Position numbers and translations under genes: made by a program | Shown here: positions 1 through 8,161 of the stretch, in pieces | Position numbering within the stretch: the first letter of the stretch is position 1 | Layout: each line of letters starts with the position of its first letter | Notes under the pieces: generated by a model | What the model was told of the DNA's origin: nothing | What the model saw: only the letters and a program-made list of their open reading frames with translations | Databases searched by the model: none | Source of the DNA: Castellaniella sp040276085 | GTDB lineage: Bacteria > Pseudomonadota > Gammaproteobacteria > Burkholderiales > Burkholderiaceae_B | DNA: 64,000 nucleotides | NCBI RefSeq assembly: GCF_040276085.1 | Contig: NZ_JBELOK010000006.1 | Location: forward strand, 124,001 to 188,000 | Reading direction: 5' to 3'

Positions 1-918
1 CCGGCCGACAGCCTGCGCCGTTTGGCAGCATCCTGCCGCACCACGCCGTCCGGAGACGCCGTGGCCATTACGCAAGATCGCGTGGTCGAAAAATCCTGGT
101 TGCAGGCAGCCCAGGTGCCCGTGGCACCACATGCTGCAGTGCTGCAGATGGCCGATCTTGATACCTGCCCGGATGCGCTGTTTCCCGGCATTCTCAAGAC
201 CGCCCGCCTGGGCTACGACGGCAAGGGCCAGGTACGTGTGCAAACACGTGCCCAGGCACATGCTGCCTTCAAGGCCCTTAAAGGTGTGGCGTGCGTGCTA
301 GAGGCCTTGCAGCCGCTCGATTACGAAATCTCGGTGGTGGTGGCCCGTGGGCTGGATGGCCTCACTGTCACGTACCCGCCGTCGCGCAACAGCCATCATG
401 ATGGCATTCTTGCCCTTTCGGTGGTGGATGGGTCGGTGCCGGCAGCGGTGGCAGATCAGGCGCGCCAGTATGCGTTGCGCGTGGCGGATCACCTGGATTA
501 TCACGGCATCTTGTGCGTCGAATTCTTCATCCTGCAAGAGGGTTCGGTGCTTGCCAACGAAATCGCGCCCCGGCCACACAACAGTGGCCACTATACGCAA
601 GACGGTTGCCTTGTCAGCCAGTTCGAGCAGCAGGCCCGCATCATGGCCGGTTTGCCACTGGGAGTTACCGATACGCTATGCCCGGTAGCCATGCTTAATT
701 TGCTGGGTAATCTGTGGTTTGATGCCCAGGGCGCGCAGCGCGAGCCCGATTGGGCCGGGGTCCTTGAGATCCCTGGCACCCGCCTGCACCTGTATGCCAA
801 AACAGAGGCACGCCCGGGCCGCAAGATGGGGCATATCAATATCGTCGGTGCAACAGCGTCTGAGTTGCAGGCGCGCATTGGGCGGGTGTGTTCGGTTCTG
901 GGTTTGCCTGATGCCTGA
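1..918 (+). CDS. purK: N5-carboxyaminoimidazole ribonucleotide synthase (PurK), 5' partial
   Basis: The frame is open from base 1, so the N-terminus, including the start of the ATP-grasp fold, lies outside the window; 305 residues are visible. PurK uses ATP and bicarbonate to carboxylate aminoimidazole ribonucleotide in de novo purine synthesis, passing N5-CAIR to PurE. Diagnostic segments are AVAITQDR near the left edge, the glycine loop LGYDGKGQ near residue 70 of the visible part and the family signature NEIAPRPHNSGH near residue 187. The stop overlaps the start of the next gene by 8 bases, so the two are probably translated together. purE is expected just upstream but cannot be seen. The open frame should not be read as starting at the TTG at base 22, which is internal. 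Confidence 0.95.
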   Translation, partial: PADSLRRLAASCRTTPSGDAVAITQDRVVEKSWLQAAQVPVAPHAAVLQMADLDTCPDALFPGILKTARLGYDGKGQVRVQTRAQAHAAFKALKGVACVLEALQPLDYEISVVVARGLDGLTVTYPPSRNSHHDGILALSVVDGSVPAAVADQARQYALRVADHLDYHGILCVEFFILQEGSVLANEIAPRPHNSGHYTQDGCLVSQFEQQARIMAGLPLGVTDTLCPVAMLNLLGNLWFDAQGAQREPDWAGVLEIPGTRLHLYAKTEARPGRKMGHINIVGATASELQARIGRVCSVLGLPDA

Positions 919-1930
919 GTCTACCCAGGCCAGGATCCTCGAAGCCGCCCACCGGCTTAGTCAGGGGCGCCTGGTGGCTTTTCCCACCGAAACCGTCTAT
1001 GGCCTGGGCGCGGATGCCGAAAACCCGCAAGCTGTGGCGCGCATCTACCAGGCCAAAAGGCGGCCGGCCAATCATCCAGTGATTGTGCATCTGGCACCCG
1101 ATACCGACCCCGCATATTGGGCGGCCCAATTGCCGCTGCAGGCCAGGCAGTTGATGGCGGCGTTTTGGCCCGGGCCCCTGACGCTGATTCTGCCGCGTGC
1201 GGCACATATCCCGGATGCTGTCAGTGGTGGGCAAGAGAGCATCGGTTTGCGATGCCCCGCCCATCCGGTGGCACAAACGCTTTTGCACATCTTTGCGTCA
1301 CTGAAGCCGCATGGCTGTGGCGGGGTGGCGGCGCCCTCTGCCAATCAGTTTGGCCATGTATCGCCCACGCGCGCAGAACACGTGCACCAGGAGTTTCCGG
1401 ATCTCGATGATCAGGCCTTGCTGGTGATCGAAGGTGGCGACTCCCAGATCGGGATCGAATCCACCATTCTTGATCTTTCGCGGCTGGACAAGGGCGTTGG
1501 CCCCACCTTGCTGCGCCCGGGACAAATCAATATTTACCAGTTGGCTGAGATACTGGGTGATCTCCCTGCCTTGCCAGATGCAGCGGCGCCACGGGTATCC
1601 GGGTCTCTGAAGGCGCATTACGCGCCCTACACGCCGCTGGTTTTACTGGATTTGCCTGCTTTGCCTGCCTGGCTGGATCAGCATCATCGGGCGGGCCGGC
1701 GTGTCGCTGCCGTGGTGCTGGATGAGGCTCCGGGGCCTGCCCCTGCCGGGGTGGATTGGGTGGTTTTACCGACCGATCCTGTCCAGTATGCCCGGCGCTT
1801 GTATGCCTTGCTGCGTGAACTCGATGCGGCGGGCTATAGCCAGATTTTGCTCCAACGTCCCCCGAATGATGCCATCTGGCAAGGCGTCAACGATCGTATC
1901 GGGCGGGCGGCTGCAGCGTTTTCCGGCTGA
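911..1930 (+). CDS. tsaC: L-threonylcarbamoyladenylate synthase (TsaC/Sua5 family)
   Basis: 339 residues. It makes threonylcarbamoyl-AMP from threonine, bicarbonate and ATP, the first step of the t6A37 modification of ANN-decoding tRNAs. The YrdC-type domain fills about residues 5-205, with PTETVYGL at 25-32, the substrate-binding KRRPANHPVIVH at 49-60, then APSANQFG and IESTILDL. A further domain of about 120 residues matches the length of Sua5-type proteins rather than the short E. coli TsaC. The frame is open further upstream to a start inside purK, but the ATG at 911, overlapping the purK stop by 8 bases, places PTET at its usual distance from the N-terminus. Coupling to purK suggests housekeeping expression. 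Confidence 0.93.
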   Translation: MPESTQARILEAAHRLSQGRLVAFPTETVYGLGADAENPQAVARIYQAKRRPANHPVIVHLAPDTDPAYWAAQLPLQARQLMAAFWPGPLTLILPRAAHIPDAVSGGQESIGLRCPAHPVAQTLLHIFASLKPHGCGGVAAPSANQFGHVSPTRAEHVHQEFPDLDDQALLVIEGGDSQIGIESTILDLSRLDKGVGPTLLRPGQINIYQLAEILGDLPALPDAAAPRVSGSLKAHYAPYTPLVLLDLPALPAWLDQHHRAGRRVAAVVLDEAPGPAPAGVDWVVLPTDPVQYARRLYALLRELDAAGYSQILLQRPPNDAIWQGVNDRIGRAAAAFSG

Positions 1931-2041
1931 TGCGCCAGATGCCCGCGTTGCGGTAAACGGCAAGGCACGGGCCTGCCACCCAGAAGCGGTTAAACTGGCT
2001 GATTATTCCTTTTTGATTGCCGGCGATTGTCGGACAGTATT

Positions 2042-2491
2042 ATGAAATTCAAGGAACTCGAACCCGGGATGGTGATCCACCAGGGGCCTGTCACCATGGA
2101 CGAGGCTGAAATGCTGGCCTTTGCCCGGGCCTACGACCCTCAATGGTTTCATGTCGACCCGGAGCGTGCCAAAGACAGCCGCTGGGGTGGATTGATTGCC
2201 AGTGGCTGGATGACGTGTGGTGTGGCCATGCGCATGGCGGTTGACGGCATCCTGCACGACTCCGAATCCTTCGGTTCTCCCGGCCTCGAGCGCCTGCGCT
2301 GGATGGTGCCTGTGCGTGCCGGCGATCAACTCAGCCTCGAAGCCACGGTCGACTCCAAACGGGTGTCTTCTTCGCGTGAAGATCTCGGTATCATCCGCTG
2401 GACATGGCGTTTGTTCAACCAGGACAAGGCTCAGGTGCTCGAAGTTGAAGTCACCAGCCTGTTCGAGCTCGAACTCCCCACTTCACACTGA
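2042..2491 (+). CDS. MaoC-like hotdog-fold dehydratase
   Basis: 149 residues, the length of single-domain (R)-specific enoyl-CoA hydratase/MaoC-like proteins. The hydratase signature is visible around residues 30-50: an aspartate in AYDPQWFHVD, then the histidine and the glycine-rich IASGWMT. Such enzymes hydrate enoyl-thioesters, often feeding polyhydroxyalkanoate or amino-acid catabolism, but the substrate cannot be read here. A TTG 15 bases upstream is an alternative start; the ATG at 2042 gives the usual MKF-x-ELxPG beginning. It stands alone on the plus strand and converges on purU. There is no clear Shine-Dalgarno sequence. Confidence 0.85.
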   Translation: MKFKELEPGMVIHQGPVTMDEAEMLAFARAYDPQWFHVDPERAKDSRWGGLIASGWMTCGVAMRMAVDGILHDSESFGSPGLERLRWMVPVRAGDQLSLEATVDSKRVSSSREDLGIIRWTWRLFNQDKAQVLEVEVTSLFELELPTSH

Positions 2492-2511
2492 TTCTCTTTG
2501 CCTGCCTGCGC

Positions 2512-2552
2512 GGCAGCCAGGCCGATTGCGTATTGCACAGGCCTGGGGTGCC
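2512..2552. terminator. stem-loop between convergent genes
   Basis: Perfect 7-bp arms CCAGGCC (2517-2523) and GGCCTGG (2540-2546), extended outward by GGCA and TGCC, lie between the convergent stops of the MaoC-like gene and purU. There is no uridine run on either strand, so this is only a possible transcription end. Confidence 0.35.
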
Positions 2553-2561
2553 TTGTAGTGT

Positions 2562-3410
2562 TTACCGAAACACCACCGTGCGCCGGCCGTTTAGCAAGAT
2601 GCGATGTTCGACGTGCCAGCGCACGGCCCTGGACAACACCACGGATTCAATATCACTGCCGATACGGGTCAGGTCTTTCGGGTTCATGGCGTGGTCAACG
2701 CGCTCGATATCCTGCTCGATGATCGGGCCCTCATCCAGGTCTTGCGTCACGTAGTGTGCGGTGGCGCCAATAATTTTTACGCCGCGGGCATGGGCCTGAT
2801 AATACGGGCGCGCGCCTTTGAATCCGGGCAAAAAGCTGTGGTGGATATTGATGGCGCGGCCAGACAGTGCCTGGCACAGATTCGCCGATAAAATCTGCAT
2901 ATAACGTGCCAGCACCACCAGATCCACACGCTCCTGGGTGCATAAATCAAGGATCTGCTGCTCTTGGGTAGTACGGGTGTCTGCGGACACCGGCAAGTAG
3001 TGAAACGGCAGCCCGTTGGCTTCGGCCAGGCTTCTGAAGTCTTCGTGGTTGGATACTACTCCGGCAATCTCCGCAGGCATCTGCCCGCTGTGCACCCGAA
3101 ACAGCAAGTCGTTCAGGCAGTGGCCCTGGCGGCTGACCAGCACCAGCAGGCGTGCCTTGCGGTGGGTGTCATGAAAATCAAACTGCATGTCGAAGCGCTC
3201 GGCGATGGGCGCAAAGTCTGCTTGCAACATGCCCAGGTCGGCGTCCTGCGGCAGAGAAAAGTGCACGCGCAGGAAAAACTGCTGGCTGTCCACGTCGCCA
3301 AACTGCTGTGCGTGAACAATATTGCCATGGTGCGTCAGCAGCCAGCTGCTGACAGTATGGACAATGCCCATGCGATCTGGGCACGAGAGCGTCAGAATGT
3401 AATCGTGCAT
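2562..3410 (-). CDS. purU: formyltetrahydrofolate deformylase (PurU)
   Basis: 282 residues from the ATG at 3410. An upstream-extended frame exists, but the ACT domain begins directly after this methionine (MHDYILTLSCPDRMG). PurU hydrolyses 10-formyl-THF to formate and THF, balancing one-carbon pools and supplying formate to PurT. An N-terminal ACT domain (about 1-75) is followed by a formyltransferase-like catalytic domain with RYMQILS, the catalytic Asn and His in INIHHSFLPG (about N188, H190) and the Asp in TQDLDEG (about D224). It is the last gene of a tight minus-strand run chaC, pdxH, flavin reductase, purU, with only 5 bases separating it from the flavin reductase. Confidence 0.95.
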   Translation of the reverse strand: MHDYILTLSCPDRMGIVHTVSSWLLTHHGNIVHAQQFGDVDSQQFFLRVHFSLPQDADLGMLQADFAPIAERFDMQFDFHDTHRKARLLVLVSRQGHCLNDLLFRVHSGQMPAEIAGVVSNHEDFRSLAEANGLPFHYLPVSADTRTTQEQQILDLCTQERVDLVVLARYMQILSANLCQALSGRAINIHHSFLPGFKGARPYYQAHARGVKIIGATAHYVTQDLDEGPIIEQDIERVDHAMNPKDLTRIGSDIESVVLSRAVRWHVEHRILLNGRRTVVFR

Positions 3411-3415
3411 ACGGT

Positions 3416-3946
3416 TCAGTTGCGAGACAGGGGTTCGCTGCCTTGAGTCAGGTCGAAGTCGCCCGCGTGATAGATGAGCGGAGAAAGCAATTGCCGTTGG
3501 CAGTGCTCTACCCGGCCCACAAAAATGGTGTGATCGCCCGCTTGATGGTGCTGGGTGTTGTGGCACTCAAACCAGGCCGCGCAACGGTTGTCTGCCAGCA
3601 TCAGGGTGCCGTTGGGGGCACGCTCCAGCGCCTGGCCGGCAAAGCGCTCGGCGTGTGGGCCCTTGGCAAAGCGGCGTGCCAGATCGATCTGGCTGGCCGA
3701 CAGCACGTGGATCACATAACGATCCAGCGCCAGGAATGCCTGCAGGGAGACCGCTGTCTCCACCAAAGACCACAGCACCATGGGTGGCTCGAGCGAGACC
3801 GACGAAAACGAGCTGATGGTCAGGCCCAGGGGCAGTCCAGTGTCGGGGTGTTCGGCTGTAATAATGGTGACGCCGGTAGGAAAACGGCCAAGTGCAGAAC
3901 GAAAATACAAGGACGGAAAATCAGGAGACTGAGGGTGTGATGTCAT
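3416..3946 (-). CDS. flavin reductase-like domain protein
   Basis: 176 residues of the FMN-binding split-barrel flavin reductase family (HpaC/RutF-like). The segments FPTGVTIITA and GLTISSFSSVSLEPPMVLWSL near the N-terminus bind FMN. Members reduce FMN or FAD with NAD(P)H, usually to feed a two-component monooxygenase; no monooxygenase is nearby, so the partner is unknown. I chose the ATG at 3946, 5 bases after the pdxH stop; an ATG at 3979 would overlap pdxH and adds a non-conserved leader. Sitting between pdxH and purU, both cofactor genes, it may have a general flavin role. Confidence 0.85.
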   Translation of the reverse strand: MTSHPQSPDFPSLYFRSALGRFPTGVTIITAEHPDTGLPLGLTISSFSSVSLEPPMVLWSLVETAVSLQAFLALDRYVIHVLSASQIDLARRFAKGPHAERFAGQALERAPNGTLMLADNRCAAWFECHNTQHHQAGDHTIFVGRVEHCQRQLLSPLIYHAGDFDLTQGSEPLSRN

Positions 3947-3951
3947 GGCAA

Positions 3952-4584
3952 TCAGGGGGCCAGGCGTGTCAATTGCCAATGTTGGGTGTCATCCAGATCA
4001 TAAACCAGGCGGTCGTGCAGCCGTGAGGGACGCCCTTGCCAGAACTCGATGTGGTTGGCCTGTATCCGGTATCCGCCCCAGTGAGGGGGCCTGGGGGGCT
4101 GATCTCCCAGCGCTTGCGCCAGATCGTTGGCTCGCTGCGCCAGCGCCTCGTGGGTGATGGGTTGGCTTTGAGGAGATGCCCAGGCGCCAATCCTGGAGCC
4201 CAGCGGCCGGCTGGCAAAGTAGGCATCGGATTCGGCTGCTGCCACCTGGCTGACCATGCCTTCGATGCGTACCTGCCGTTCAAGTTCGGGCCAGAAAAAC
4301 AGCAAGCTGGCATGCGGATTGGTGTTTAATTCTTGTCCCTTGCGCGACTGGTAATTGGTGTAAAACACAAAGCCCTGGGTGTCGAAGCCCTTCAGCAGCA
4401 CGATACGGGCCGACGGCCTGCCGGAACAATCTGCCGTAGCCAGTGTCATGGCAGTGGGCTCATGCACTTCGCTGTGCAGAGCCTGCTGAAACCATTGATC
4501 GAACTGGGTGTAGGGATCTGCCGCAGCGGTAGATTCGAGCAGTTCAAATTTTTGGTAGGTCTGGCGGATATCGGCGATGGACAT
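3952..4584 (-). CDS. pdxH: pyridoxamine/pyridoxine 5'-phosphate oxidase
   Basis: 210 residues, the normal length. PdxH uses FMN and oxygen to oxidise pyridoxine or pyridoxamine phosphate to pyridoxal 5'-phosphate. The N-terminus has the expected MSIADIRQTY, followed by MTLATAD and the FMN-phosphate binding ARIVLLKGFD. Next come FYTNYQSRKG and the C-terminal family signature from WGGYRI to FWQGRPSRLHDR. The start is 9 bases from the end of chaC, indicating an operon. All conserved segments are present and no defect is seen. Confidence 0.97.
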   Translation of the reverse strand: MSIADIRQTYQKFELLESTAAADPYTQFDQWFQQALHSEVHEPTAMTLATADCSGRPSARIVLLKGFDTQGFVFYTNYQSRKGQELNTNPHASLLFFWPELERQVRIEGMVSQVAAAESDAYFASRPLGSRIGAWASPQSQPITHEALAQRANDLAQALGDQPPRPPHWGGYRIQANHIEFWQGRPSRLHDRLVYDLDDTQHWQLTRLAP

Positions 4585-4593
4585 GGTGCCTGT

Positions 4594-5244
4594 TTATACA
4601 AAAGAGGGGATGGACGCCTGTAGGGCTTGGGTAATTGTCTTGAGCCGGCGATCGGGGATGCCCGCTGCGTCGAGTGCATGGGCGGTTTGCAAGACATAGT
4701 CAGTGCATGCGCCATAGCGTCCGTGCCCGCGCAGCACCGCTGCTACCGTTTGCTCGAGGCTGAGGCCGGAGACATAGCCGTTATCCTGGCGGTCCATGGT
4801 GAAAACCAGGCCGGGCACCACACCCGCATCCGTATGGCACGACAGCCATCGTGGAATATACGAGGCACTGGGCATTTCGCGTTTCCAGAGAGCCAACATG
4901 CTGTCGGGTATTTGCTCTGCCGCAATCCGAAACGCCCGGCCGGTGCAAGAGCCACCCAGATCCAGGCCAAAAACCAGCCCTGGCTGCTGCGGCGTACCCC
5001 GATTGATGCGTGACCACAGGCAAAGTGCGCGATGGTAGCCGTGAATTCTGGCCTGGCGTGCCTCGAGGAAGTTGAATTCGGGGCGCCAGATGAGCGAGCC
5101 GTAGCCAAATACCCAGAGGTCGGATCGTTTATCCCAGTGCTGCAGGGTTTCCCGGATGGATGCCTGGTGCCAGGCGTCGTCTCGCAGCTGCAGCGCATCG
5201 GGGTGCGGCGGCTGGTGTGGGATCTGAGGGGAAAAGGCATTCAC
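4594..5244 (-). CDS. chaC: ChaC-type gamma-glutamylcyclotransferase
   Basis: 216 residues. ChaC-family proteins cleave glutathione to 5-oxoproline and Cys-Gly. The substrate-binding loop FGYGSLIW is at residues 46-53 and the likely catalytic glutamate is in WKREM (about E123). The frame opens with a GTG at 5244; an ATG four bases downstream is in another frame and not used. There is no convincing Shine-Dalgarno sequence, so the start could lie slightly downstream. It is first in a four-gene minus-strand run with pdxH, a flavin reductase and purU, and is divergent from tcdA across a 73-base AT-rich gap that must hold both promoters. Confidence 0.88.
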   Translation of the reverse strand: MNAFSPQIPHQPPHPDALQLRDDAWHQASIRETLQHWDKRSDLWVFGYGSLIWRPEFNFLEARQARIHGYHRALCLWSRINRGTPQQPGLVFGLDLGGSCTGRAFRIAAEQIPDSMLALWKREMPSASYIPRWLSCHTDAGVVPGLVFTMDRQDNGYVSGLSLEQTVAAVLRGHGRYGACTDYVLQTAHALDAAGIPDRRLKTITQALQASIPSFV

Positions 5245-5317
5245 AGGGCTAACACATCATCAGTGGGCTATGCATCTTATTGTATTGTAGAGGACGATCA
5301 TTAATTTCCTGCTTCCC

Positions 5318-6127
5318 ATGTTTGATTCATCTTCTTCTGATCTCACCACTCCAGACCTCGATCGCCGGTTTTCCGGCCTTGATCGGCTGTACGGCGCGGG
5401 TGCGTGGCAATCCATTGCCCAACACCATGTAGTGGTGGCGGGCATTGGTGGGGTGGGCTCGTGGTGCGCCGAGGCGCTGGCACGATCCGGGATCGGGCAT
5501 CTGACGCTGGTGGATCTCGATCACATCGCCGAATCCAACATCAATCGGCAGGTGCATGCGCTGGGCAGCACCCTGGGGGCCTCAAAGGTGGCTGCGATGG
5601 CCGCACGGGTGCGCGATATCAATCCAGCGTGCCAGATCACCGAGGTTGATGATTTTGTGGATGCCGGCAATATCCAGTCCATTCTGGCGGATCATCCCTC
5701 CGGGGTACTGATCGACTGCACGGACCAGGTGTCCGCCAAGATCGCCATGATTCTCCAGGCGCGCACCAGCGCCTGGCCCATGCTGTGTTGCGGCGGGGCG
5801 GGGGGCAAAACTGATCCGCTTAGTCTGCGGGCAGGTGATCTCTCCGAGGCTGTCCACGATGCCTTGCTGGGACGTATCCGGCAAACTCTGCGTCAGCAGC
5901 ATGGCTATCCTAAGGGTGGGGTTGCCGGCGGCAAACCTAAGCAGCGGGTGCCGCGCATGAAAGTTCAGTGCCTCTGGTTCGAGCAGTCTGTGCGTTTGCC
6001 TGAGGCCTGGACGGCAACCGCGCCGCAGGGCCTGTCGTGCGCCGGGTATGGGTCCAGCGTTACTGTCACAGCCACAATGGGGCTGGCTGCCGCCAACTGG
6101 GCACTGGAACGCTGTCTGGCCGGCTAA
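5318..6127 (+). CDS. tcdA: tRNA threonylcarbamoyladenosine dehydratase
   Basis: 269 residues of the E1/ThiF/MoeB superfamily, TcdA (CsdL) branch. TcdA adenylates the side-chain carboxylate of t6A37 and closes it to cyclic t6A. The nucleotide-binding VAGIGGVGSWCAEALARSG is at about residues 42-60, followed by the adenylation motif DLDHIAESNINRQ. The C-terminal GLSCAGYGSSVTV is the usual TcdA ending, and the zinc-binding CxxC pairs of MoeB/ThiF are absent. The t6A synthase gene lies 3.4 kb upstream, so both ends of the t6A/ct6A pathway are in this window. The sulfur-transfer partners CsdA and CsdE are not visible. Confidence 0.93.
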   Translation: MFDSSSSDLTTPDLDRRFSGLDRLYGAGAWQSIAQHHVVVAGIGGVGSWCAEALARSGIGHLTLVDLDHIAESNINRQVHALGSTLGASKVAAMAARVRDINPACQITEVDDFVDAGNIQSILADHPSGVLIDCTDQVSAKIAMILQARTSAWPMLCCGGAGGKTDPLSLRAGDLSEAVHDALLGRIRQTLRQQHGYPKGGVAGGKPKQRVPRMKVQCLWFEQSVRLPEAWTATAPQGLSCAGYGSSVTVTATMGLAAANWALERCLAG

Positions 6128-6272
6128 GCCCCCTGTGTAAGCCCTATGTCAGGATTCCGCAGTACGGTCGAGGCTGGTGTAGCATGTTGGCACCAAAACC
6201 ATTCAAGATACGTCCGCATTACGGGTGTCTGGCAGGATGCTCGGGTAGCAGGACGACCAGGAGACAGACATC

Positions 6273-8159
6273 ATGCAGAAAATCCGCGAGGTTCATCGCC
6301 AATCGATACAGGATCGGGAAACCTTCTGGGCTCAGGAAGCCCGGCGGATTCACTGGGAAACCCCGTTCTCCCAGGTGCTGGATTATTCCCGGCCGCCGTT
6401 TGCGCAGTGGTTTGTGGGCGGGCGCACCAACCTTTGCTATAACGCAGTCGATCGCTGGCTGGATACCCAGGCGGATCAGCCTGCCCTCATCTGGGTCTCC
6501 ACCGAGGTCGACAAAGAAATCGTCTATACCCGGGCGCAGCTTTCCCAAGAGGTCAACGCAGCAGCAGCGATTCTGCAAAGTCTGGGCGTCCAGCAGGGTG
6601 ATCGTGTCCTCATCTATCTGCCCATGATTCCCCAGGCTGCATTTTTCATGCTCGCCTGTGCGCGTATCGGGGCGGTTCATTCGGTCGTGTTTGGTGGGTT
6701 TGCAGCGCACAATCTTGCGCAACGCATCGACGACGCCGAGCCCAAAGTCATTGTTTCCACCGATGCGGGTTCACGCGGCGGGCGGCCGGTTCCCTACAAG
6801 CCGCTGCTGGATAAGGCTATCGAACAATCCGCCCATGCGCCCGAGCACGTGGTGCTGGTGGATCGCAACCTGGTGCCCATGCAACTGACTGAGGGGCGCG
6901 ATCTCGATTACGCCACTTTGCGAGCCCGCCATCTGGACGTGCAGGTGCCGGTGGTATGGCTTGAATCCAACGCGCCCAGCTATATCCTGTACACCTCCGG
7001 CACCACCGGAAACCCCAAGGGTGTGCAAAGAGATGTCGGTGGTTACGCGGTGGCCCTGTGTGCCTCGATGGAGTACATCTTTGGGGGCAAGCCTGGAGAC
7101 GTCTATTTTTCAGCCAGCGACGTAGGCTGGGTGGTGGGGCACTCGTATGTGGTGTACGGCCCACTGCTTAACGGCCAGGCCACGGTGATGTACGAAGGCA
7201 CGCCCGTGCGTCCGGATGCGGCCATTTTGTGGCGCATTATCGAAACCTATCGTGTCAGCGCACTGTTTTGTGCGCCCACGGCCATCCGGGTGCTTAAAAA
7301 GCACGACCCAGCCTTGCTTACCAAGCACGACCTCTCCAGCCTGGATCGCATTTACCTGGCGGGTGAACCACTGGATGAACTCACTGGGCAGTGGCTTTCC
7401 GAGGCCCTGGATAAGCCGGTTATCGACAACTACTGGCAAACGGAAACCGGTTGGCCCATTTTGTCTGCCCAGCCAGGCATCGAAGAAATCCCCCTGCGCT
7501 TTGGCAGCCCCTCGGTGCCTGTCATTGGTTTTGATGTCCGGGTGGTTAGCGAGGCCACAGGCCAGGATTGCGGCCCCAACGAAAAAGGCGTGGTGGCCAT
7601 CCAGCCACCCCTGCCGCCCGGTGCCTTAAGCACCATCTGGCGCAACGACGAGCGCTTTGTCAAAACCTATTTCGAGTCCTTCCCAGGCCGGCTTACCTAT
7701 TCTACGTTCGACTGGGGGCTGGTGGACAAGGACGGCTATTGGTTCATTCTCGGGCGTACCGACGACGTCATCAATGTCGCCGGGCACCGCCTGGGCACTC
7801 GCGAGATCGAAGAATCCGTCAACACCCATGCCGCCGTGGCCGAGTCTGCCGTGGTGGGGGTTGCTGATGAGACCAAGGGGCAAGTGGCCATGGGGTTTGC
7901 CGTACTGCGCAACCCCGCCATGCTCGATGAGCCAGGCAGCCGGGATCGTCTCGAGGCCGAAATCAAACATGTCATCGAAGAGCGTAACGGCCCGGTGGCA
8001 CGGCCGGCCCGCATCCTGTTCGTCACCAACCTGCCCAAAACGCGTTCCGGCAAGGTGCTACGCCGCGCCATCGTGGCCTTGTGCGAAGGCCGGGATCCTG
8101 GCGATCTCACCACCATCGAAGATCCCAGCGCTCTGGAACAAATCCGCGCGGCGCTGTAA
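6273..8159 (+). CDS. prpE: propionyl-CoA synthetase (PrpE)
   Basis: 628 residues, the usual length. PrpE activates propionate to propionyl-CoA with ATP through propionyl-AMP. The AMP-binding P-loop TSGTTGNPKG lies at about residues 240-250 and the acyl-pocket segment DNYWQTETGWP near 388. The C-terminal swivel-domain lysine is in KTRSGKVLRR near residue 593, the position controlled by lysine acetylation in this family. The ATG follows CCAGGAGACAGACATC, a good ribosome site. The methylcitrate genes prpBCD normally paired with prpE are not in the window; instead a UMF1-type permease begins 2 bases after the stop. Confidence 0.95.
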   Translation: MQKIREVHRQSIQDRETFWAQEARRIHWETPFSQVLDYSRPPFAQWFVGGRTNLCYNAVDRWLDTQADQPALIWVSTEVDKEIVYTRAQLSQEVNAAAAILQSLGVQQGDRVLIYLPMIPQAAFFMLACARIGAVHSVVFGGFAAHNLAQRIDDAEPKVIVSTDAGSRGGRPVPYKPLLDKAIEQSAHAPEHVVLVDRNLVPMQLTEGRDLDYATLRARHLDVQVPVVWLESNAPSYILYTSGTTGNPKGVQRDVGGYAVALCASMEYIFGGKPGDVYFSASDVGWVVGHSYVVYGPLLNGQATVMYEGTPVRPDAAILWRIIETYRVSALFCAPTAIRVLKKHDPALLTKHDLSSLDRIYLAGEPLDELTGQWLSEALDKPVIDNYWQTETGWPILSAQPGIEEIPLRFGSPSVPVIGFDVRVVSEATGQDCGPNEKGVVAIQPPLPPGALSTIWRNDERFVKTYFESFPGRLTYSTFDWGLVDKDGYWFILGRTDDVINVAGHRLGTREIEESVNTHAAVAESAVVGVADETKGQVAMGFAVLRNPAMLDEPGSRDRLEAEIKHVIEERNGPVARPARILFVTNLPKTRSGKVLRRAIVALCEGRDPGDLTTIEDPSALEQIRAAL

Positions 8160-8161
8160 TC

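Noticed and set aside
719..910. Upstream extension of the TsaC frame
   Set aside because: It lies wholly inside purK in another frame and would place PTETVYGL too far from the N-terminus.
6128..6272. Sigma-54 promoter before prpE
   Set aside because: I looked for the GG-N10-GC pattern expected for RpoN-dependent propionate genes; TGGCACC and TGGCAGG occur but without a correctly spaced GC element.
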